A stretch of DNA of 64,000 bases from Neptunomonas marina (GCF_004005935.1 NZ_SACQ01000001.1:651485-715484), one strand, 5' to 3'; numbered from the stretch's first letter, positions 51,569-60,734 are shown. Numbers and translations are program-made. The notes: a model not told the origin generated them from the letters alone.

Positions 51569-51776
51569 ATCACGGATTGATCGCTTAGAGATGCAGGTCA
51601 GCTATCACGAGAAAGAGATTGACGAGCTCAAGAAAGGGCATGGTGAGCTGAGCGAAGCTCTCAGCAAAATGGTTGGTAGCTTGAATCAGATTAAATGGGC
51701 CGTGATCGGGGCGATCTTGTATGCGATTGTTCAAGAGTTCGGCTGGCTAGCTGCTCTAAAGGCCGTGCTGGTATGA
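51561..51776 (+). CDS. XhlA-like coiled-coil membrane protein (lysis accessory)
   Basis: About 71 residues from a GTG at 51561 that overlaps the lipoprotein stop (TTG 51543 and ATG 51552 are alternatives). A coiled coil (RIDRLEMQVSYHEKEIDELKKGHGEL) is followed by one C-terminal membrane helix (WAVIGAILYAIVQEFGWLAAL). This is the XhlA/holin-accessory architecture. It ends with an ATGA overlap on the next gene. Confidence 0.65.
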   Translation: MSESRIDRLEMQVSYHEKEIDELKKGHGELSEALSKMVGSLNQIKWAVIGAILYAIVQEFGWLAALKAVLV

Positions 51777-52042
51777 GCCGCTTATCTATTCAGCCTCTCG
51801 TTGAGCTCGCGCGCTATGACGGTAACGGCGTGTCGTTTACTGCTAGTTGTGTTATCACGCGCACGTTGCCTAACTCTGTCGATGTGCATCTTGCATGGGC
51901 ACAAACGCAGGGCGTCGGTATCTTCAGCACCTTCATTGCAGACCTAAAAGCTCATTATGCAGAGCAGGGGATCACCAATGCTCGTTTCTTCCGCGACGGA
52001 GAGTTGATCGATCTGCCTCTAAACGGAGGTTGTGATGAGTAA
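51773..52042 (+). CDS. Hypothetical phage protein
   Basis: 89 residues from ATG 51773 (ATGA overlap with the previous stop); the longer ORF upstream is in another gene's frame. Segments FTASCVITRTLPNSVDVHLAW and ITNARFFRDGELIDLPLNGG. Not recognised. Coupled to the next gene. Confidence 0.6.
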   Translation: MSRLSIQPLVELARYDGNGVSFTASCVITRTLPNSVDVHLAWAQTQGVGIFSTFIADLKAHYAEQGITNARFFRDGELIDLPLNGGCDE

Positions 52043-52301
52043 GTTTATCTCTGCTGTTGGTGAGCGTCTGATGAACACCATTATCGCGCTAAACCAACTA
52101 ATCAATGCTGCTTTGCTTGGTGGGTATCCCGACGAGGCTATCTCATCCCGCAGCTATCGCCTTGATCGTGATCACGGCGTTCGCTGGCCAAAGCGTATCG
52201 TGAACGCAATCTTTTTCTGGCAAGGCGACCACTGTCGTAACGCCTACGACTCTGAGATGGAGCGGCGTCATATGCCACCGGAAATGAGGTGTAAAAAGTG
52301 A
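52035..52301 (+). CDS. Conserved small phage protein
   Basis: 88 residues. The C-terminal half PDEAISSRSYRLDRDHGVRWPKRIVNAIFFWQGDHCRNAYDSE is, from memory, a common small protein of Pseudomonas-type phages near structural genes; function unknown. The start ATG 52035 is preceded by an in-frame GTG at 52032. It overlaps both neighbours by a few bases. Confidence 0.7.
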   Translation: MSKFISAVGERLMNTIIALNQLINAALLGGYPDEAISSRSYRLDRDHGVRWPKRIVNAIFFWQGDHCRNAYDSEMERRHMPPEMRCKK

Positions 52302-52531
52302 GACAGTCCACTGTTGGAAATCCAATTCAGGCCTTTGCGGTATCAAGCATTCGCACCAACGTGACAACGCTAGATCTTCGTAATGTTTTGGCTATTCGAT
52401 TGATCGCAGATGCTGATTATCAACTCGATGGGAATACAGCCACTATGCCGCGTGGTGTGACTACGTTTGCGAGGCACGTCAGCGAGATAACGTTCACGGC
52501 TCCTCAAGTTGTAGAGGTCATGGAGTACTGA
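52298..52531 (+). CDS. Hypothetical phage structural or decoration protein
   Basis: 77 residues from a GTG at 52298. Beta-rich (VTTLDLRNVLAIRLIADADYQLDGN). The position just before the Ig-like protein suggests a particle component. Not recognised. Overlaps both neighbours. Confidence 0.55.
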   Translation: MRQSTVGNPIQAFAVSSIRTNVTTLDLRNVLAIRLIADADYQLDGNTATMPRGVTTFARHVSEITFTAPQVVEVMEY

Positions 52532-54342
52532 TGTTAGAGCTTGATCTGTCATTTGGTGTAGGCAGTGGCGCAGGTGAGCCGACACAGTTTCACTTTGCAA
52601 ACACCTCTGAAGGCGAATCGGTTGTCATTGATCTTGTAGGTATTGATACAGGGCTCAGTGGCTCGATTGTCGCCTCGTCTGTTGCCATTACTGCCTCGCC
52701 TATTAATGGAAACGTTTCGTTTAGCGCCGCAACTGGAGAGTTTAGCTATACACCCAACTCGGGTATCTCTGGCTCCGATGCGTTCCGCTTCACTGTTGAG
52801 AACTCGGCGGGTGATGTCTCGGTTTCTATCAAGGTTACCGTAGCTATTGCGCGATCTGCGCTGGTGATTGAGACCGTTGGTAGTGATGATCTCAGCTTGG
52901 GGCACGATATCAGTCCAAGCAGTGTAGACATGGAGTTCGAGACAACGGGAGCAGTTGACCTAGATCTTGGCCGTTCAGTAAACAGTGTAAGCACGCTTGG
53001 TAACTCTGATTTGCGTTTGGGGCAAGGCGAAGCGCCTGTTGTCCAGACGATATGGACGCCAGAGCGGGATCAGAATGGCGAAGTAACCGCAGCGTCTTTG
53101 GCCAAGATTCCAGTCACGACTCTGGATGAGCTGCACTTCGTCGAGGTGGCGGGCTTTGATCCTATCGCGCAGATCAGTGCAGATCTAGCGGCAAAAGGCT
53201 TTGACGTTAATACTCAGTCTTTTGGTTCGGGCGGAAAGGTCGAAGGTACAATGTTGGCGTGGGCTGGGCAGACTTACAACGAAACCACCAAGAAAGCCCG
53301 ATACCCATGGCCCGGTGGGCATGGAGATCAGAGTATGAACGGCGTGTGGGAGGCCGACTTTCTGAAAATGGAGGCGGGCGTTCTGCTGCTGCCGTCTGAT
53401 CCTTTTGATCCTGTTCACCCTTGGAACCCTGATTATTGCACTTTAGCTGGGAATATAACGTCTGGTATCAACTACTCGGGAATCGATTTATCCGTCACTG
53501 GTGGGTATGGGGCGTGGCAATATGAGGAGTATTACGATAGCGAAGGTCGGTTCCACAAAGCTTTGCCTGATGGCCGCCCGACCTCAGCCCATACCTATCA
53601 AGGCGTTGGGGAGTGGGCCGACGGGACATTGTTCACCGTCCGTGACTGCTACCGGTACTACAATCCGAATACAGGCGACTATGGCGCCGATTACACGTTT
53701 GATGCTGTGTCGGGTGATTACTTACAGTGTGGGCCTAACCAGTATATGGTGCGACATGACGCTACCGATACGTACTATGGCCGGATCTCCAAAGTCTCTG
53801 CCGACTATCACTTTGGCAAAATATCATCCAGTGCGCCCACACAGATAACTCGAATCCCAATCCCTCCGGGCTTCTTCACTACCAACGATTCGCGGATTGC
53901 CAAGATCTCTGATGACGAGCTGTTCTTTTGGAATGATCTTGCAGCTTCCTATGTCATCTTCAATATGGCAACGGAGACCTTTGGGCCGATCCGTCCGATC
54001 ACAGATGCTTTCACATCGGGCGGAGCTAAGGTCAAAGCCAGCTCCATGCCAGGCATATATATACCTGAGTGGGGATCGCAGGGTGTTGTTTTAAGCCACT
54101 ACGCGGGCGTCAGCGTGATAGCTGATCAGGATGGTCTCCCAGTGGACAAAGGGTTTGTGTATGTGGACTTGGCGGACGATACGCTCAAGCGTGTCATTCC
54201 AAACGGAGCATACCCAGAGGAGCACGGAGAAAAGACCGAAAACAAAGCTTTTGCCACAGAACTTAGGGGGATGCGTTTCATCATCTACTTCTGGGCTAAC
54301 GCGGGAGTTCCATCAAAAATTTACATGGCGAGGATTTCATAA
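52531..54342 (+). CDS. Large phage surface protein: Ig/cadherin-like domain plus propeller-like region
   Basis: 603 residues. Residues about 20-105 form a cadherin-like/Big_17-type domain (VVIDLVGIDTGLSGSIVASS, GEFSYTPNSGISGSDAFRFTV). A linker with two short repeats (DLSLGHDIS, DLDLGRSVN, DLRLGQGEA) leads to a C-terminal part of about 420 residues with repeated WAG, GGHGDQSMNG, VGEWADGTLFTV and MPGIYIPEWGS motifs, suggestive of a beta-propeller. Probably a host-receptor-binding or capsid/tail appendage protein. Start overlaps the previous stop by one base. The function is inferred from size and domains. Confidence 0.7.
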   Translation: MLELDLSFGVGSGAGEPTQFHFANTSEGESVVIDLVGIDTGLSGSIVASSVAITASPINGNVSFSAATGEFSYTPNSGISGSDAFRFTVENSAGDVSVSIKVTVAIARSALVIETVGSDDLSLGHDISPSSVDMEFETTGAVDLDLGRSVNSVSTLGNSDLRLGQGEAPVVQTIWTPERDQNGEVTAASLAKIPVTTLDELHFVEVAGFDPIAQISADLAAKGFDVNTQSFGSGGKVEGTMLAWAGQTYNETTKKARYPWPGGHGDQSMNGVWEADFLKMEAGVLLLPSDPFDPVHPWNPDYCTLAGNITSGINYSGIDLSVTGGYGAWQYEEYYDSEGRFHKALPDGRPTSAHTYQGVGEWADGTLFTVRDCYRYYNPNTGDYGADYTFDAVSGDYLQCGPNQYMVRHDATDTYYGRISKVSADYHFGKISSSAPTQITRIPIPPGFFTTNDSRIAKISDDELFFWNDLAASYVIFNMATETFGPIRPITDAFTSGGAKVKASSMPGIYIPEWGSQGVVLSHYAGVSVIADQDGLPVDKGFVYVDLADDTLKRVIPNGAYPEEHGEKTENKAFATELRGMRFIIYFWANAGVPSKIYMARIS

Positions 54343-55467
54343 ATGGCAGCACCGGCAGGGAGTATGTCCCTTTCTTACGTGAGAGTTTTTGACCGATTTT
54401 ATGTCTCTGCGGAGTATAACGGTGATGACTACGATTATGTCGAATACCAGATGAACAGCGGCGAGCCTTGGATTACTGTGCCTAAGGCAGACTTCAAAAG
54501 TTGGCCCATTGAAACGCCAGTTTTAGCGGCTTGGAGTACTTTTGAGTTTAGAGCACGGGCTGTAAACGCTGATGGCAAAGGCTCCGAAGGCTTGTTGGCA
54601 TTGAGCACAGCAGGTGTAAGTGCCGGACCAGCAAACCCGCCTTCTGGGTCTTTGTCGATCACAAGCTCCACAAGAGTCAGCGACACCCAGAATCGTTTGG
54701 AATGGTCGTACGATGGAAGCGATGCGGCTTACTATCGTATAAAAAAGGTGGGCGGTGGAGATGATCACTTTAGCTTTGATAAAAGCTTTATCCTCGCCGA
54801 TCTACCAACCGGCACAACACAGACCTACAGCGTGGTCGCTTACAATGCCGAGGGTGAGGGTGTCTCTGCATCAGCAACCTTTACTGCTGGCAGCACGGGG
54901 CTCACCAGTGGTCCACCGCCAGCAGATACAACGGCCCCTACAATCGAGCTAAACGCACCTGCCAATATCCAGCTCACTGTAGGTGATACTTACACCGCAC
55001 CGGCAGTCACAGCTAGCGATGATACTGATGGCGATCTTACATCGAGTATCACAGTGACGGGTGATGACTTTGACACGAGCACTCCTGGCGGTCCTTATGA
55101 GGTGATCTTTGCGGTGGAAGACTCTGCCCCAAATCGCGCCACGGTATCGCAGTTCGTTACAGTAATCGCCTCATCTGCTAGCGAGCCGGAGCCAACTCCC
55201 CGCGGCGTCTTAGGTAGCGATGTGCCTGCTACTGGACAACATGGCCCGAGCATCATTTATGAAGATGTAAGTTTGCCAGCGGACGCCAATGCTCGCTTCT
55301 ATTGTGAATTGGTTGGTGCGACACCTGCAGGTCTAATACTGGCTGATGACGGCTCGTTGCACTGGGCTTTCCAAGGATACGGTGATCATGAGTTCACGGT
55401 TGCCGTATTTAAAGATGGCACGAAGATCCGCGAAAAGGTTGTGCGCTGGACAGCCTCGGCAGCATAG
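54343..55467 (+). CDS. Phage surface protein with FN3-like and DUF5011-type domains
   Basis: 374 residues. Two FN3-like domains (about 8-95 and 100-185, AWSTFEFRARAVNADGKG, TQTYSVVAYNAEGEG) precede a DUF5011-type Ig domain (TAPTIELNAPANIQLTVGDTYTAPAVTASDDTDGDL). A small C-terminal beta-domain follows. It starts immediately after the stop of the larger surface protein (TAA-ATG) and likely forms a complex with it. Ig-like domains of phages commonly bind host surface sugars. Confidence 0.75.
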   Translation: MAAPAGSMSLSYVRVFDRFYVSAEYNGDDYDYVEYQMNSGEPWITVPKADFKSWPIETPVLAAWSTFEFRARAVNADGKGSEGLLALSTAGVSAGPANPPSGSLSITSSTRVSDTQNRLEWSYDGSDAAYYRIKKVGGGDDHFSFDKSFILADLPTGTTQTYSVVAYNAEGEGVSASATFTAGSTGLTSGPPPADTTAPTIELNAPANIQLTVGDTYTAPAVTASDDTDGDLTSSITVTGDDFDTSTPGGPYEVIFAVEDSAPNRATVSQFVTVIASSASEPEPTPRGVLGSDVPATGQHGPSIIYEDVSLPADANARFYCELVGATPAGLILADDGSLHWAFQGYGDHEFTVAVFKDGTKIREKVVRWTASAA

Positions 55468-55506
55468 CTATTCCCACTAACTCCAGCCGTGAGGCGCGAG
55501 GTTTCT

Positions 55507-55908
55507 ATGAGCTACAAACTGGGTAAGCGTTCCCGTGAGCGTCTTGAAGGCGTTCATCCTGATCTGGTGCGCGTAGTAGAGCGAGCTATTCAAAAGACGA
55601 GTGTTGATTTCACTGTGCTGGAAGGCGTTCGTTCAATTGACCGACAGCGCAAGTTACTGGCTGCCGGGTCATCTACGACCTTGCGTAGTCGCCACTTAAC
55701 CGGCCACGCGGTTGACCTTGGTGCTTGGGTAGACGGTCAAGTCGATTGGAGTTGGCCTCTTTACTATGAAATAGCCGAGGCTATGTTCGCCGCTGCTCAG
55801 GAGCTGGGTATCCCATTGGAGTGGGGTGGCAACTGGGCGTCGCTCAAGGATGGACCGCATTACCAATTGTCTTGGGCATCGTATCCAGCCGAGCGAAACG
55901 TAGCATGA
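55507..55908 (+). CDS. Endolysin, M15 peptidase (L-Ala-D-Glu/VanY-like)
   Basis: 133 residues from ATG 55507 (GCGAGG upstream). Zinc ligands H63 and D70 in SRHLTGHAVDLGAW and H118 in GPHYQLSW match M15 carboxypeptidase-type endolysins. No signal peptide, so release needs the holin. It should cut peptidoglycan cross-link peptides at the end of the lytic cycle. The next gene overlaps its stop as ATGA. Confidence 0.92.
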   Translation: MSYKLGKRSRERLEGVHPDLVRVVERAIQKTSVDFTVLEGVRSIDRQRKLLAAGSSTTLRSRHLTGHAVDLGAWVDGQVDWSWPLYYEIAEAMFAAAQELGIPLEWGGNWASLKDGPHYQLSWASYPAERNVA

Positions 55909-56084
55909 CAGATGACCGATACCGGAGTCGAAAATTTGCTTTAGCGGCTGTTTCGGCACTGGTCTCTCACATCGCGCTGTTCTCAGGGCAGCTTGAAGGC
56001 GGTACTTGGGTTGCAGCGCAAACGCTCATCTTAGGTATGTACAATGCCGGAAACGTGGGAGAGCGCTATGTTAAGCCCGATTAA
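55905..56084 (+). CDS. Small membrane protein, holin candidate
   Basis: 59 residues from ATG 55905 (ATGA overlap with the endolysin). One or two hydrophobic stretches (FALAAVSALVSHIALFSG, WVAAQTLILGMYNAGNVG) with a charged N-terminus. The size and position beside the endolysin suggest the holin; not proven. It overlaps the Rz gene by 17 bp. Confidence 0.6.
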   Translation: MTDDRYRSRKFALAAVSALVSHIALFSGQLEGGTWVAAQTLILGMYNAGNVGERYVKPD

Positions 56085-56403
56085 GTACTGGCCTTTTGTG
56101 GCAGCCTCACTAGCGATAGGGCTCGTATATTTCATCTACACAGAGCTACAGGAAAAGGCTGTACTCGAAAGTGAGCTACAGCAGATGAAAGATAGTCAGC
56201 AGCTAGAAACTAAAGTCGACCGCGTACTTGAAAGCCAACTAGCTGAGCAGCGTAAATCCACTCAAACCATTACCGCCCGGGTGAGACATGAAGCCGATAC
56301 TTCGACTAATGGCCGTCTTTCTGATGAGTTTGTCCGTGGCGTCATGTGCGCTAACGGACTTCTTATCGAAACCGCCTGTAGTGATTCCAGAACGATACCT
56401 TAG
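56068..56403 (+). CDS. i-spanin (Rz-like)
   Basis: 111 residues from ATG 56068. An N-terminal membrane helix (YWPFVAASLAIGLVYFIYT) is followed by a coiled-coil periplasmic part (LQEKAVLESELQQMKDSQQ, RVLESQLAEQRKS). With Rz1, whose gene lies within its 3' end in another frame, it spans the periplasm and fuses the membranes during lysis. Confidence 0.8.
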   Translation: MLSPIKYWPFVAASLAIGLVYFIYTELQEKAVLESELQQMKDSQQLETKVDRVLESQLAEQRKSTQTITARVRHEADTSTNGRLSDEFVRGVMCANGLLIETACSDSRTIP

Positions 56404-56557
56404 AGACTGCGAGCTTTATCTTGCTGATGGGATCCAGAGAAAGCATTTGCTGAACTGGGGAATACTGAATGTCGGCGCCATTAAAGAGTGCAACGCGCGA
56501 CTGAGGTGTGCGAGAGAGTTCAATGCTGGAAAGCTAGAGCATTGCAAAGATGATTAG
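56288..56557 (+). CDS. o-spanin lipoprotein (Rz1-like), partly nested in Rz
   Basis: 89 residues. A signal peptide ends in a lipobox SVASC (C20), so the protein should be lipidated in the outer membrane. Its first 116 bp lie inside the Rz gene in the +1-shifted frame, the classical Rz/Rz1 arrangement. Two further cysteine pairs in the mature part may form disulfides. Confidence 0.8.
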   Translation: MKPILRLMAVFLMSLSVASCALTDFLSKPPVVIPERYLRDCELYLADGIQRKHLLNWGILNVGAIKECNARLRCAREFNAGKLEHCKDD

Positions 56558-56643
56558 GCAGCCCTAAAAGGAGGTGGTCTATATCTCGCTGTTTCCGGTC
56601 AGCGTTAACAAAACCGATGATTTAGCCGCTTGAGAGAAGCCGC

Positions 56644-57210
56644 ATGGGTAGAAACAAAGAGTTCAATTGGACAGAGCAGCGCCGCGAGTTCTGTCGTCAG
56701 TACATCATTCAGAAGCAAGGGCAATCTGCTGCGATTACCGCTGGGTATAGTCCCGCATCAGCAGGCAATACCGCTTATAAGTTGCTGAAGATGCCAGAGA
56801 TTAATGCGTATATCGCTGAGCTTATGGAGCAGCGGATAGAGCGCACAAAGATCGATGCCGATTACGTCCTTCAGCGGCTAGTTGAGATTGATCAGATGGA
56901 TGTGCTCGACATCATGCACTCTGACGGCTCATTCAAACATATTGCTGATTGGCCGCCGATCTGGCGTCAGTTCATCTCTGGTATGGATGTAGCGGAACTG
57001 CATGAAGGCCGGGGCGATGAGCGGGAAATGATTGGTATCCTCAAGAAAATCAAATGGCCTGACAAACTCAAAAACCTTGAGCTGCTCGGTAAGCATGTCA
57101 ATGTACAGGCGTTTAAGGATAAGGTTGAGCATTCCGGCAAGCTGCAGCATGAGGAGCTAACCGACGATCAAATTGAAGCCCGGATAGCGGCTCTTGAACA
57201 GGCGGGATAG
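56644..57210 (+). CDS. terS: Terminase small subunit
   Basis: 188 residues of the Terminase_2 family: TEQRREFCRQYIIQKQGQSAAITAGYSPASAGNTAYKLLK is an HTH that recognises the packaging site, and the rest is helical (YVLQRLVEIDQMDVLDIM). It selects phage DNA for packaging and stimulates the large subunit. It starts 86 bp after Rz1; that gap could hold part of cos or pac. Its stop overlaps the TerL start. Confidence 0.9.
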   Translation: MGRNKEFNWTEQRREFCRQYIIQKQGQSAAITAGYSPASAGNTAYKLLKMPEINAYIAELMEQRIERTKIDADYVLQRLVEIDQMDVLDIMHSDGSFKHIADWPPIWRQFISGMDVAELHEGRGDEREMIGILKKIKWPDKLKNLELLGKHVNVQAFKDKVEHSGKLQHEELTDDQIEARIAALEQAG

Positions 57211-57892
57211 GCTTGAATATCTCGCGCTTCTGGAAGAAAGAGCCCGACGCAAAGCAAGGCGCAAGTTCTTTGATCTGTTTCCAGATGAAGGGCCTCTTCG
57301 GCGAGAACTCTACAAAAAGCATCTGGAGTTTTTTAGAGCCGGTGCTGAGCATGACGAGCGCTGTTTTATGGCGGGTAACCGTGTTGGTAAAACAGAGTCA
57401 GGCGGTGGCTATGAAACTGTGTGTCATGCCACGGGGTTGTATCCAGAGTGGTGGGAAGGACACCGATTTGAACGTCCGATTAAAGGACTTCTTTCTGGTG
57501 ACACAGGCATTACAACGCGGGACATCATCCAGAAAAAACTGTGTGGCGATTGGGATGACCTCGGCACAGGACTTATACCTGGCGACAACCTGATCATCGA
57601 GCAGTGCACGCGGAAGCAGGGCATCCCAGAAGCTTATGAATCGATTGCTGTAAAGCATGTCAGCGGAGGGGTTTCAACCTTAAAGCTTCGCTCGTATGAG
57701 CAGGGTCGTAAAATTTTTCAGGGCACGGAAGAAGACTGGATTTGGTTCGATGAAGAGTGTCCCCTTGATGTGTATGAAGAGGCATTGATTCGAACTATGA
57801 CCACGCACGGTCTTACAGTATTGACGTTTACCCCACTTAGCGGCCTGACGGAGTTGGTCGTGAGTTTCTTGGAATCAGTAGGTGAGCTATGA
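57194..57892 (+). CDS. terL: Terminase large subunit, ATPase part (split gene)
   Basis: 232 residues from a TTG overlapping terS by 17 bp. Contains Walker A GNRVGKTESGG (about 58-68), Walker B WIWFDEE and coupling motif TFTPLSG, i.e. a complete packaging ATPase. It stops (TGA 57890-57892) just before the nuclease domain, which continues in the -1 frame from an overlapping ATG. In relatives both are one protein of about 480 residues with a linker here. No convincing slippery heptamer is seen, so it is either a natural split, a programmed shift or a mutation. Confidence 0.85.
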   Translation: MNRRDRLEYLALLEERARRKARRKFFDLFPDEGPLRRELYKKHLEFFRAGAEHDERCFMAGNRVGKTESGGGYETVCHATGLYPEWWEGHRFERPIKGLLSGDTGITTRDIIQKKLCGDWDDLGTGLIPGDNLIIEQCTRKQGIPEAYESIAVKHVSGGVSTLKLRSYEQGRKIFQGTEEDWIWFDEECPLDVYEEALIRTMTTHGLTVLTFTPLSGLTELVVSFLESVGEL

Positions 57893-58605
57893 GCAGGGCA
57901 GTGATTCAAGCAGGCTGGGACGATGTACCGCACATTTCCGACGAGATGATCGAGCGTATGACGAAAGGCATGGCCCCGCACACAGCAGATGCTCGCCGAA
58001 AGGGTATTCCGTCCCTGGGATCAGGTGCTATCTACCCGATTCCAGAAGAGGAAGTATTTATTGATCCAATTCAACTGCCAGATTATTTCCATAGGGCGTA
58101 TGGGCTCGACGTAGGCTGGAAGAAAACAGCTGCTATTTGGGGCGCAATTGATAGAGATAGTGACATTATTTATTGCTACTCCGAGCACTATAGGGGTTAT
58201 GCGGAACCAAGCGTACATGCGTCAGGGATTAGAGCAAGAGGAGCTTGGATACCGGGGAACATTGATTATGCTGGCACAAATCAGAGTGACGGTCAGCGAA
58301 TCATGGAGCTTTACGAGAACGAAGACCTAAATCTTATTAGGGCTGAAAAAGCGGTTGAGGCAGGCTTACTTGAGGTGCTGCAACGGTTATCGACTGGGCG
58401 TCTCAAGATTTTCAAAACTCTAACGAATACGGCAAGCGAATATCGCATTTATAGGCGGGATGAAAAAGGCAAGGTTGTTAAGAAGAATGACCATGCTATG
58501 GATGCGTTGAGATATCTCGTCATGGGTATAGAGCATGCCATAACGAAGCCCGTAGAAACGACATTTAGCCGTCCGGCAGTTGGCGATTCTGTAGCCGGAT
58601 ATTAA
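57889..58605 (+). CDS. terL: Terminase large subunit, nuclease part (split gene)
   Basis: 238 residues. RNase-H-like nuclease acidic residues appear in YGLDVGWKKTAA, IDRDSDIIYCY and KKNDHAMDALRYL. The domain beginning WDDVPHISDEMIERM ... SLGSGAIYPIPEEE is the family's usual C-terminal half. It starts at an ATG inside the stop of the ATPase part (ATGA), allowing coupled translation, so two subunits could make one motor. All visible catalytic residues are intact. Confidence 0.85.
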   Translation: MSRAVIQAGWDDVPHISDEMIERMTKGMAPHTADARRKGIPSLGSGAIYPIPEEEVFIDPIQLPDYFHRAYGLDVGWKKTAAIWGAIDRDSDIIYCYSEHYRGYAEPSVHASGIRARGAWIPGNIDYAGTNQSDGQRIMELYENEDLNLIRAEKAVEAGLLEVLQRLSTGRLKIFKTLTNTASEYRIYRRDEKGKVVKKNDHAMDALRYLVMGIEHAITKPVETTFSRPAVGDSVAGY

Positions 58606-58631
58606 ATAGAAAATCCAGTCGTGAGACTCGA

Positions 58632-60734
58632 ATGCAAGAACAGCAACCACGCTCCCTAGAGCATATGAAAGATAGCCTCGATAGCTTGGCTACCTCACTG
58701 ACCGAGAAGGCTAGCCGGCAGGTTTCCAAGCGCTCTCAAATCGAGCAACGTTGGTTGGAAGATCTACGCCAGTTCCACGGTGAATATTCGCCGGAAGAGC
58801 TTAAAGGAGTTGAAGGGTCCAAGATTTTCACCAACCTGACGCGCAATAAAACCAATGCAGCAGAAGCACGCTGTCAGGATATGCTCTTTCCGACTGATGA
58901 TCGTAATTGGGGTATTAAGCCAACACCTGTCCCCGTCATCACCGGTAGCGCAGGTTCAGCACATGGCGATGATCGCCAGGCTAAAGCGATGGCTGATGCC
59001 ATGCAAACCGAGATTGATGATCAGCTCAACGAGTCGAAGTACCCGCTGAAATCCCGAGACATTATTCATGATGCTTGCCAATGTGGTACTGGAGTTCTAA
59101 AGGGGCCAGTGGTCGTTGGACGCTCTAAACGTCATTGGCGCAAGGCAGAGAATGGTTTTGAGCTCGATGTTAAAGAGGACTTAGCCGCCGCAGTTGAGCG
59201 CGTTGATTACTGGAACTTTTTCCCAGATATGTCCGCGCGAACGATCGAAGAAGCTGAGTTTATATTTGAACGTCATCTTTGGACTAAAAAGCAGTTGCGA
59301 GAGTTCTCGAAGCTGCCTAATACGATTACCTCGAATATTAACGAGTTTGCGAAGGGTGATAGAGATGAAGCGTCTATCGCTAAAAACTATATCGATGATA
59401 TTCGCGAGATAACCGGCGTTGATACGATTGGTGAATCAAATAAGTATGAGGTTTGGGAGTATCACGGCCCGATTAAAAAGCAGCAACTGATCGATGCGCT
59501 TAGCATTGCGCAGGCCGATGAGAAAACGCTAGATGAGGTCGATAATCTCGATAATGAGCTTTATGGCATCGTGTTCTTTTCCTCCAACAAGGTGCTAAAG
59601 GTATCTCTGAACTCTATGGATACCGAGGAGTTCCCGTATTCGGTGTTCAATTGGGAGAAGGATGAAAGCTGTATCTTTGGGTTTGGCGTGCCTTACCTGA
59701 TGCGAAACCCGCAGAAGATTATCAACGCTTCTATGCGAATGATGATGGACAATGGCGGACAGTCAGTGGCTGATCAGATCGTCATTAACCAATCCCTCGT
59801 ACAGCCAGCGGATGGAAAGTGGGCTTTAACACCTAAAAAGGTTTGGTTAACGCGTGAAGGGAAGACAGTCACGGATATTCGCGCCGCTTTTCAAAGTTTC
59901 AGCACACAGTCACATCAAGCCGAATTGGCCAATATATTCTCTTTAGGTCGCCAGTTAGCGGATGAGGAAACTAACTTACCTCTGATTGCTCAGGGCGAGC
60001 AGGCTGGTCATATCACTCAGACAGCGCAAGGCATGTCGATGCTGATGAACTCTGCCAATATCGTGCTGAGAAGAGCTGTAAAAAATTGGGATGACGATAT
60101 TACGCGTACACTGATTGGTCGGTTCTACGACTGGAATATGCAGTACGGTGAGAACGATGATATCAAAGGCGATTACACCATTGATGCTCGTGGATCTGGC
60201 GCCCTCTTGGTGAAGGAAAAGCAGCAAGAAAACCTGATGGTCTATGCAAATATCGCTGCTGGAAACCCAGAGTTTAGTATCAGAACGGATTGGAAAGGCC
60301 TGCATGAGCAGATAGCGAAGTCGCTGGAGATTCCCATCGACAAGATTGCGTTATCGGAAGAGGAGGTCACCCAGAGACAAGAAGAAGCTCGTAAAGCGGC
60401 GGAGAATCAGCCTTCTGATCCATCTCTCCAGTTAAATCAGGCGAAGCTTCAATTAGAGCAAATGAAACTGCAAGCCGATGCTGAGTACAAGCAGGCGTCA
60501 TTGCAGCAAGAAGCGCAAATCAAGCAGATGGAGCTAGAGCAGAAGCGAGAGCTAGGCTTAGCGGAGATCGCAGCACGCAACGAGATCACGATTGCTCAAC
60601 TAGAGGCAAAAGTTGGTATCGAGGAGAAACGAGAGCAGAACAAGCGCGATATGGCCGCTTTAAAGGCTAATCAAGAGCAAACCAAGCTACACCTGCAGGC
60701 CGAGAACCTAAGCCAAGGCCGGGACACATTCTAA
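58632..60734 (+). CDS. Podovirus-type portal protein
   Basis: 700 residues. The pattern SPEELKGVEGSKIFTNLTRNKTNAAEARCQDMLFPTDDRNWGIKPTP is the start of portal (head-tail connector) proteins of short-tailed phages. The C-terminal about 170 residues are a Glu/Gln/Lys-rich coiled coil (ASLQQEAQIKQMELEQKRELGLAEIAAR in shorter pieces), like the barrel of P22-type portals. It forms the dodecameric DNA channel. The next gene starts on its stop codon (TAATG). Confidence 0.9.
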   Translation: MQEQQPRSLEHMKDSLDSLATSLTEKASRQVSKRSQIEQRWLEDLRQFHGEYSPEELKGVEGSKIFTNLTRNKTNAAEARCQDMLFPTDDRNWGIKPTPVPVITGSAGSAHGDDRQAKAMADAMQTEIDDQLNESKYPLKSRDIIHDACQCGTGVLKGPVVVGRSKRHWRKAENGFELDVKEDLAAAVERVDYWNFFPDMSARTIEEAEFIFERHLWTKKQLREFSKLPNTITSNINEFAKGDRDEASIAKNYIDDIREITGVDTIGESNKYEVWEYHGPIKKQQLIDALSIAQADEKTLDEVDNLDNELYGIVFFSSNKVLKVSLNSMDTEEFPYSVFNWEKDESCIFGFGVPYLMRNPQKIINASMRMMMDNGGQSVADQIVINQSLVQPADGKWALTPKKVWLTREGKTVTDIRAAFQSFSTQSHQAELANIFSLGRQLADEETNLPLIAQGEQAGHITQTAQGMSMLMNSANIVLRRAVKNWDDDITRTLIGRFYDWNMQYGENDDIKGDYTIDARGSGALLVKEKQQENLMVYANIAAGNPEFSIRTDWKGLHEQIAKSLEIPIDKIALSEEEVTQRQEEARKAAENQPSDPSLQLNQAKLQLEQMKLQADAEYKQASLQQEAQIKQMELEQKRELGLAEIAARNEITIAQLEAKVGIEEKREQNKRDMAALKANQEQTKLHLQAENLSQGRDTF

